NCBI RefSeq assembly: GCF_004363295.1
Contig: NZ_SNYQ01000003.1
Coordinates: 246,853 to 310,852 of the forward strand
Reading direction: 5' to 3'
DNA from: Mesocricetibacter intestinalis
Lineage (GTDB): Bacteria > Pseudomonadota > Gammaproteobacteria > Enterobacterales > Pasteurellaceae
DNA length: 64,000 nucleotides
The notes beneath the pieces were generated by a model that ran no database searches, had not been told where the DNA came from, and saw only the letters and a program-made list of their open reading frames with translations. The position numbers and the translations under genes are program-made. How positions within the stretch are numbered: the stretch's first letter is position 1; each line of letters starts with the position of its first letter. Below are positions 59,060 to 64,000 of the stretch, one piece after another.

Positions 59060-60276
59060 TGTAAAAATGCCCCCATATTGAAAATCGGTAAGTACATGCC
59101 CAGCATAATAAGACCTATTAACCCGCCGATAATAAGCATTAAAATAGGTTCCAACAATTGAGACAGTAGCGCTATCCGATGTTCCAGTTGCTGTCCGTAG
59201 CTCTCGGCAATATGCTGCAGCATAATATTTAATTCGCCGGATTGCTCGCCGACCTGTAACATTTTTCGTGCTTTGGCGGGAAAAAGTTCCGATCCGACAC
59301 TGTCGGAAAAACTATAGCCCCGAGCGATACCTTGTAAAATAAAACCGATTTCACGAGTTAAAATAAAATCCTCTTGCATATGAACACCTTGCCGCCGCTT
59401 TTCATGCCGAGGTAAAAAAGATTCAAGGGCCTGATTAATAGGGACGCCGGCTCCTAACATCAGCTGCAAAGAACGACAGAACGCGATTAAACGGGATAGG
59501 CGTTTAATTTTTCCCAGTAACGGAACCGAATTAATAAAAGCGCTCTTTTGAGCATGACACCAGGAGGAATGGCGCAAACGTAACCTAAACAAACATATGG
59601 ATAGCACGATAATTAATATCAGCGCCCCCAAATACTGTTGCAAAAAAGCGGATAAAAATAATAAAGCGGCGGTAATAGCAGGAAGTTCCGCGCCATTATT
59701 CGCATACATTAGTGAAAATTCTGGGACGATAAACAGCAATAGTACCGTACTCATAATCAAGCTGATTATCAGCACAAACAGAGGATATAGGGAAATTTTT
59801 TGTATTTTTCGTCGTAATGCTAAAGATTGCTGCTTATTCACCGCTATTTCACCACAAACCCGTGCTAACTGCCCTGTCATTTCACCGGCTTGAATCAGTC
59901 GGCAATCCTGAAACGACAGATATTTTCCCTGAGCTTCTACGGATACCGATAAAGGCAAGCCGCTTTCTATATCACGGAGCAAGGCCCGAATCCATTGATT
60001 CAAGCGGACATTATGACAATCAAGGAGTAGCAGAGATAGCGCCTCTTGTAGCGGTAGGGAGGATTTTAATAATAGCGCCAGTTGTAATAAAAGATCACAA
60101 ACCTCGGCATATCCGGGTTCTCTGATAAACTGCCAGTTACGCTGTAAACGAATATCCCGCATCTCACGTAAAAATAATTCCTGCCTTGCCTGTGATGCAC
60201 TTGCCGCAACAATCAGCCCTTTTTGTACCAAATTAAATCGGTTTATAGCCTGCCAACGATATTGTTTTAATGCCAT
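59056..60276 (-). CDS. pilC: Type IV pilus platform protein PilC
   Basis: Inner-membrane GspF-family protein of 406 residues. It has two GspF repeats, each with a cytoplasmic helical bundle and membrane helices (about 165-190, 215-235 and 375-400). Signatures are LLLQLALLLKSSLPLQEALSLL, GEMTGQLARVC and VGEQSGELNIMLQHIAESY. It overlaps pilB by 1 nt and pilD by 4 nt. Confidence 0.93.
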   Translation of the reverse strand: MALKQYRWQAINRFNLVQKGLIVAASASQARQELFLREMRDIRLQRNWQFIREPGYAEVCDLLLQLALLLKSSLPLQEALSLLLLDCHNVRLNQWIRALLRDIESGLPLSVSVEAQGKYLSFQDCRLIQAGEMTGQLARVCGEIAVNKQQSLALRRKIQKISLYPLFVLIISLIMSTVLLLFIVPEFSLMYANNGAELPAITAALLFLSAFLQQYLGALILIIVLSICLFRLRLRHSSWCHAQKSAFINSVPLLGKIKRLSRLIAFCRSLQLMLGAGVPINQALESFLPRHEKRRQGVHMQEDFILTREIGFILQGIARGYSFSDSVGSELFPAKARKMLQVGEQSGELNIMLQHIAESYGQQLEHRIALLSQLLEPILMLIIGGLIGLIMLGMYLPIFNMGAFLQ

Positions 60277-61715
60277 TATTCTTCTCCCAGAACTCGAGAG
60301 ATTTCCGCCGAATCCGTGATCTGGCTTTCAACTTTTTTCTTTGCGGCAGCGAATAAAGACGGAAAATCCGTTTGATAGGTGATTTTATCCCCTGCTATAC
60401 GGGGCCACAAAAACTGATAGATACCGGTTCTGCCCTTATATCCCTGAAAGCAGCCGCAATTGTTATCTTCGACAGCCTCCTTTCCTACCTTACACAGAGG
60501 ACAACATTTACGTACTAGGCGTTGGGCGATAACCAGTAATAAACAGCTATCGATTTCATGTTGCTGTACACCTAATTGCAATAAACGGGAAATTGCCGAC
60601 TGAGCGTCATTCGTATGTAAAGTGGACAACACCAGATGCCCGGTCTGAGCCGCTCTTAATGCAATAGCAGCGCTTTCCTCATCCCTGATTTCCCCTAACA
60701 TAATAATATCGGGATCCTGACGTAAAAAGGTGCGTAACAAACGGCTGAAATCTAAACCAATCTGGCGATTAACCTGAGTCTGCACAATCCCTTCAAGTTC
60801 AATCTCTATGGGATCTTCCGCGGTCATAATATGTTTCTCCGGCTGATTAAGGTATTGAAGCGCCGTATATAATGAGATGCTCTTTCCGCTGCCGGTGGGA
60901 CCCGTTACCAATATAAGCCCTTGCGGGGCTTTCAATATTCGTTCCAAATGTGCTTGCTGCCAAGGTTCCATGCCTAATTCGGTAAAAGAAAGCTCAACGG
61001 GTTTATTTTGCTGTAAACGCAAAACCACTTTTTCGCCCGAACTGGTCGGTAGGGTAGAAAGACGAAAATCCAACAGATCGGAAAATTTCGTTTTAAAATA
61101 AAAACGCCCGTCCTGCGGCAATCGATTTTCACCGATATCCAATCTGGCCAACAATTTTAGACGAGAAATCAAACGGGAGGCTAGACTCGGTGCCAACAGC
61201 TTCCAAACCTGTAATACGCCGTCAATCCGGTATCTAATCTGAAAGCGATCCGATTTGGGTTCTAAATGAATATCCGATGCCTTCTTTTTGCGTGCGTTTT
61301 CAAAAATCTCTTCCAGCAGCTGGACCATGGGCTCATCGCTGGCATTAACAATCTCTTTTGGCAGTGCTGAGAGTTGCCCGTTATCCGCGCTGTATAACAA
61401 CGGATTTTCTTCCGCCTGTGCCTTTGACGGCGATAATTCGCGTAATAATCCTTTTAAAACCTCGCTTTCCAGTTCAACGGGTTCAACCAGCTTTCCTGTT
61501 AGAAAGGAGAAGGTCTCACAGGCGGAAATATTGTTAAAACTGTCCACCCCGAGCCAGAGATTGCTTTCATCTTCACGTAGCGGCAAAGCAAGATAGCGCA
61601 ATAACAGCTGCCATTGCTGGCGGTTTCTCTGCCATAGGTTTTCTTCGATTTTAAAGCAAACACCGTTAATATCGCTCACCAGCCTACCGGAATATGATGT
61701 GTGTATTATTGACAT
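60276..61715 (-). CDS. pilB: Type IV pilus assembly ATPase PilB
   Basis: Secretion-type ATPase of 479 residues powering pilus extension. Walker A TGPTGSGKSIS is near 270, the Walker B region is DIIMLGEIRDEESA near 335, and the His box follows as LVLSTLHTNDAQSA. A zinc-binding cluster CCPLC...NNCGC is near 408-427. The N-terminal domain is shorter than in classical PilB (about 560). It starts 1 nt after the pilA stop. Confidence 0.94.
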   Translation of the reverse strand: MSIIHTSYSGRLVSDINGVCFKIEENLWQRNRQQWQLLLRYLALPLREDESNLWLGVDSFNNISACETFSFLTGKLVEPVELESEVLKGLLRELSPSKAQAEENPLLYSADNGQLSALPKEIVNASDEPMVQLLEEIFENARKKKASDIHLEPKSDRFQIRYRIDGVLQVWKLLAPSLASRLISRLKLLARLDIGENRLPQDGRFYFKTKFSDLLDFRLSTLPTSSGEKVVLRLQQNKPVELSFTELGMEPWQQAHLERILKAPQGLILVTGPTGSGKSISLYTALQYLNQPEKHIMTAEDPIEIELEGIVQTQVNRQIGLDFSRLLRTFLRQDPDIIMLGEIRDEESAAIALRAAQTGHLVLSTLHTNDAQSAISRLLQLGVQQHEIDSCLLLVIAQRLVRKCCPLCKVGKEAVEDNNCGCFQGYKGRTGIYQFLWPRIAGDKITYQTDFPSLFAAAKKKVESQITDSAEISRVLGEE

Positions 61716-61716
61716 A

Positions 61717-62166
61717 TTAACTGCAGAAGCCTACCGGGAAAATATCCTGATTATCGTTACAATCCACCGTCCAGCTAACACCAGTATTCGCATTTCCTGT
61801 TGCCGTGAGACTGTAGCTTACCCCATCTAGGGCGCCTCTTCCCTGAGCGCTGATCACCCCGGAATTTACCGTAACGGATTTAATATATTTACCGCTCTCA
61901 TTCATTGCAGAACGTATCCCGTTGCTACCGGCGTTACAGCTTCTTACATCGTTAGTATTATAAATGCAGAGCTCAATATCCGCCCGATAGGCGGCGGTAG
62001 CCTGAAGCAACTCCGACACGGCCGCTTTTTTCGTGTAATTCTGATAGGAAGGCACGGCAATAGTGGCCAAAATTGCCACAATGGCAATTACAATCATAAG
62101 CTCAATAAGGGTAAAACCCTTCTTCAGCGGCAGATTAATAAGATTAAAAGTGCGGTTGATTTTCAT
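61717..62166 (-). CDS. pilA: Type IV major pilin PilA
   Basis: Prepilin of 149 residues. The cleavage site is G17 before F18 (KKG, then [20 protein letters not shown]), with the conserved glutamate at mature position 5. The leader of 17 residues is longer than the usual class IVa length. Cysteine pairs C..C near 73/82 and 137/148 suggest two disulfides, including a C-terminal D-region loop. AAGGAA precedes the ATG. It resembles H. influenzae PilA. A uptake signal lies in the leader codons. Confidence 0.95.
   Translation of the reverse strand: MKINRTFNLINLPLKKGFTLIELMIVIAIVAILATIAVPSYQNYTKKAAVSELLQATAAYRADIELCIYNTNDVRSCNAGSNGIRSAMNESGKYIKSVTVNSGVISAQGRGALDGVSYSLTATGNANTGVSWTVDCNDNQDIFPVGFCS
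62148..62156 (+). repeat. DNA uptake signal
   Basis: Perfect core within the leader-peptide codons of pilA. Confidence 0.85.
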
Positions 62167-62262
62167 ATAATTTCCTTAAACCAGAAAAGAAAGCTTAAAT
62201 CATTGAGATACGGTTGAAAAAGAATCCGACAAAGATAAAATATCTTCAGAAAAACATAAGCC

Positions 62263-62284
62263 CCGTTCGATCATGATCTCAAAA
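62263..62284 (-). promoter_or_regulatory. Candidate competence regulatory element (CRP-S site) for pilA
   Basis: The segment TTCGATCATGATCTCAAAA keeps the CGATC-NN-GATC-NCAAAA part of the Sxy-dependent CRP-S consensus; I count 16 of 22 matches. It is centred about 43 bp upstream of the start expected from a pilA -10-like TATTTT (minus strand, 62242-62237). It overlaps the first possible ampD codons. Confidence 0.5.
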
Positions 62285-62293
62285 TCCAAATTA

Positions 62294-62857
62294 ATGCCTA
62301 CTGAAACAAGAATAAAGATTCGAAACGGCTGGTTGGAAAATACCCGCCGTCTAGCCTCCCCTCATTTTGACCGGCGTCCCGATACCCAGGATATTTCCCT
62401 ACTGGTGATCCACTATATAAGCCTACCGCCGGAACAATTCGGCGGCGACTACATAGATGATTTTTTCTTAGGAAAACTGGATCCGTCGCAACATTCTTAT
62501 TTTGAAAATATTTATCAAATTCGAGTTTCCGCCCATTGCCTTATCAACCGCAAAGGATTAATCACTCAATATGTTAATTTCAATGACAGAGCCTGGCATG
62601 CCGGACAATCCGAATTTGAAGGCAGAGAAAAATGTAATGACTTTTCGATAGGTATTGAACTTGAAGGCAGCAACCTGCAACCTTTTACCGAGGCGCAATA
62701 TAACGCCCTAGGTCGCTTGACGGAAGAAATTATGCGCGCCTATCCATTAATAAACAAAGCAAGAATTGTCGGCCATTGCGATATTGCACCGGGGCGAAAA
62801 ATTGATCCGGGGCAATATTTCGATTGGGAAAGATATTTCAGTTTAGTTGATGCTTAG
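62294..62857 (+). CDS. ampD: 1,6-anhydro-N-acetylmuramyl-L-alanine amidase AmpD
   Basis: Cytosolic zinc amidase that recycles cell-wall muropeptides and indirectly controls beta-lactamase in other bacteria. From ATG 62294 it has 187 residues, near the usual 183-187. Motifs are LLVIHYISLPP, RAWHAGQSEFEGREKCNDFSIGIELEG and VGHCDIAPGRKIDPGQYFDW, which carry the zinc and catalytic residues. An in-frame ATG at 62273 would add seven codons but lies in the candidate regulatory site. Neither start has a clear ribosome site. It is divergent from pilA, as in H. influenzae. Confidence 0.93.
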   Translation: MPTETRIKIRNGWLENTRRLASPHFDRRPDTQDISLLVIHYISLPPEQFGGDYIDDFFLGKLDPSQHSYFENIYQIRVSAHCLINRKGLITQYVNFNDRAWHAGQSEFEGREKCNDFSIGIELEGSNLQPFTEAQYNALGRLTEEIMRAYPLINKARIVGHCDIAPGRKIDPGQYFDWERYFSLVDA

Positions 62858-62927
62858 TCCTTAAAAATATGCCAGAATAGCAATAGGCTTGAGTAGTAGG
62901 CCCTTATCTCTGGTTTAAGGAGGCGAA

Positions 62928-63389
62928 ATGAAAAAAATTAGTCTTATGTTTATTTCCCTGTTCCTTGTTGCCTGCTCTTCGCAACAGACGACCAAACCGA
63001 TAACAGAATCAATTATCACACCGAATCAGGTAAAAAACGGTTTTCTGAAAATATCACCCGATGGGCAATATTATGCGGATATCAACTCCGTATGGTCGGA
63101 ATCTGCCCATAATAAACTGATTTATTTTGATACGGTGATTAATCTGTCAAAAGGCCCTCATCTTTATCCGCAACCTTTTAAATATGCCAAATCAATACGC
63201 CAAGCCAAACGACTAAATTGCGAGAACTACCGGCTGGATCAGCTAAATACGACTTATTACTCTGAATTTTGGGGAGAAGGCGACCCCTTTATTCCGAAAC
63301 AACAACGAAAATACCAGGTTAAACTAAGGGCGGAATCATCTTTAGCTACCTTGGCACAGGTTTTATGCACCAATCTGTATAAATACTAG
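62928..63389 (+). CDS. Surface-adhesin Protein E family lipoprotein
   Basis: Lipoprotein of 153 residues; the lipobox LVAC puts the lipidated cysteine at residue 16. The mature region aligns by eye with H. influenzae Protein E: NGFLKISPDGQYYADINSVW, FDTVINLSKGPHLYPQPFKY and RLNCENYRLDQLNTTYYSEFWG. The two later cysteines (LNCENY and VLCTNLY) correspond to the conserved disulfide pair. Protein E binds vitronectin, laminin and plasminogen in H. influenzae; whether this copy does is unknown. AAGGAGG precedes the ATG. It sits between ampD and an rRNA operon. Confidence 0.88.
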   Translation: MKKISLMFISLFLVACSSQQTTKPITESIITPNQVKNGFLKISPDGQYYADINSVWSESAHNKLIYFDTVINLSKGPHLYPQPFKYAKSIRQAKRLNCENYRLDQLNTTYYSEFWGEGDPFIPKQQRKYQVKLRAESSLATLAQVLCTNLYKY

Positions 63390-63683
63390 GCCATCGAGGG
63401 TTAATCAAAAATTGAGGGCTAATCAGAATAAACAGTGCCTGCTCCCGGATAAAGGGTTAACGTCAGGCCTCTAACGGTGTGTGTTTAACGGCTTGTATCC
63501 AACCGCAAGGGCGGAAGCAATAGTTGTGATGCGCTTTCGCTTATCCGCTAAATTACCGGCATTAAGGGCTAAGTAAAGGTATAAGGAATGGATAAGCAAA
63601 GGCATAAAAGGGCAAAGCGGGGCGGAGTGGTTTTACAAGGGCATAATAACTAAAAGTGCGGTGTTTTTTTTAAGGATTTTTTT
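63390..63683. other. Intergenic region after the Protein E gene
   Basis: Nearly 300 bp with no supported gene. It contains short imperfect repeats: GAGGGTTAATCA (63398-63409) and GAGGGCTAATCA (63416-63427), then AGGGTTAAC and AGGGCTAAG variants further on. It ends with an uptake signal. Confidence 0.5.
63654..63662 (+). repeat. DNA uptake signal
   Basis: Perfect core, followed by a T run, just past the 5S terminator. Confidence 0.85.
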
Positions 63684-63712
63684 AAAAAAAAGCCCCGATA
63701 TTTATCGGGGCT
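63684..63712 (-). terminator. rRNA operon terminator after 5S
   Basis: On the minus strand AGCCCCGATA (63712-63703) pairs with its complement at 63700-63691 and is followed by eight T. Confidence 0.9.
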
Positions 63713-63723
63713 CTCTATTCCTA

Positions 63724-63840
63724 CCTGGCGGTGACCTACTCTCACATGGGGAAGCCCCACACTACCATCGGCGTTACGGCGTTTCACTTCTGAGTTCGGC
63801 ATGGGGTCAGGTGGGACCACCGCACTATCGCCGCCAGGAT
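63724..63840 (-). rRNA. rrf: 5S ribosomal RNA
   Basis: About 115 nt on the minus strand. It begins CCTGGCGGCGATAGTGCGGT, contains CCCACCTGACCCCATGCCGA, ACTCAGAAGTGAAACGCC and GTGTGGGGCTTCCCCATGTG, and ends GTAGGTCACCGCCAGG. The first and last ten bases are complementary (helix I). Ends are approximate by a few bases. Confidence 0.96.
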
Positions 63841-63973
63841 AATCCTTTTACACTTTTTATACTTTATACTATTCTTTTATTCGCGATGCCCCTCATCAGA
63901 TTCTACTCACAAAATCCAGCGCCTCGCCTTCACAATAAAAAAACAAACCGAAAACAAAAATACTTGAGCGTTG
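63841..63973 (-). other. 23S-5S internal transcribed spacer
   Basis: About 133 bp, AT-rich, with no tRNA gene that I can find. It would be removed in processing by RNase III and RNase E type enzymes. Confidence 0.7.
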
Positions 63974-64000
63974 TATGGTTAAGCCTCTCGGGCAATTAGT
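63974..64000 (-). rRNA. rrl: 23S ribosomal RNA, 3' end (runs off window end)
   Basis: The minus strand reads ACTAATTGCCCGAGAGGC then TTAACCAT, matching the conserved 23S 3' end (E. coli ends CTAATGAACCGTGAGGC then TTAACCTT). The rest of the gene lies beyond the window. The mature end is placed near 63974-63976. Confidence 0.85.

Noticed and set aside
63810..63830. Uptake signal inside 5S rRNA (TAGTGCGGT)
   Set aside because: Eight of nine bases match, but this is the conserved 5S sequence, so it is fixed by rRNA function.
63661..63999. Open frame of 112 codons at the right end
   Set aside because: It runs antisense through the 5S rRNA gene, the spacer and the 23S end; no ribosome site and no protein-like pattern.

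Overview
This window is a stretch of chromosome from a member of the Pasteurellaceae. Three things support that. First, the Haemophilus-type DNA uptake signal core AAGTGCGGT occurs about two dozen times by eye, against roughly 0.5 expected by chance. Second, blocks of gene order match Haemophilus influenzae from memory (hexuronate genes, grcA-lepA-lepB-rnc-era, galU-csrA-alaS-uspA, pilABCD-ampD). Third, family-typical genes are present (comABCDE, a Protein E lipoprotein, a short SecM). The species cannot be fixed from sequence alone; a Basfia, Actinobacillus succinogenes, Aggregatibacter or Haemophilus relative is my inference. I see no prophage, insertion sequence, CRISPR array or restriction system. 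This is mainly core genome.

Region 1 (1-7.3 kb) is a hexuronate/aldonate catabolic cluster: mannonate dehydratase (cut by the window edge), a UxuR-type GntR repressor, a zinc alcohol dehydrogenase, a three-part TRAP importer, an SDR oxidoreductase and KDG kinase. The divergent promoter holds two UxuR-like operators with a CRP site midway between them. The middle of the cluster is visibly more AT-rich than its ends.

Region 2 (7.3-23 kb) holds aphA, an HcaT-like permease, proC, rdgC, hda-uraA-upp, anaerobically regulated grcA with tandem FNR sites, lepA-lepB-rnc-era, pepP-ygfB, and zapA-6S RNA-ygfA. Region 3 (23-29.3 kb) holds rnr-rlmB, the rpsF-priB-rpsR-rplI operon, a MerR regulator and rlmJ.

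Region 4 (29.4-39 kb) has mrcA divergent from the competence pilus genes comABCDE, followed by aroK-aroB-dam. This keeps the ancestral gammaproteobacterial pilMNOPQ-aroK-aroB order, but damX and comF are missing. Region 5 (38.6-47.6 kb) has a DUF721 gene, the arrest-peptide gene secM with secA and mutT, leuS-lptE-holA, and an unrecognised 206-residue gene. Region 6 (47.7-55.1 kb) has galU, manB, csrA, alaS, uspA, mazG and raiA.

Region 7 (55.4-64 kb) has a glycine-riboswitch-controlled sodium:amino-acid symporter, a pilABCD-coaE-yacG-GNAT operon with a candidate Sxy/CRP-S site, ampD, a Protein E homologue, and the 5S and 23S end of an rRNA operon on the minus strand. Natural competence is a recurring theme: DNA uptake signals, a large part of the uptake pilus machinery (pilin, assembly ATPase, platform, peptidase, alignment proteins, secretin) and RlmJ are all here.

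Nothing here looks like a wholly new system. The best leads are the short SecM arrest peptide and the palindrome in its promoter, the symmetric UxuR-CRP-UxuR control region, the candidate competence site overlapping ampD, and uptake signals used as terminators.
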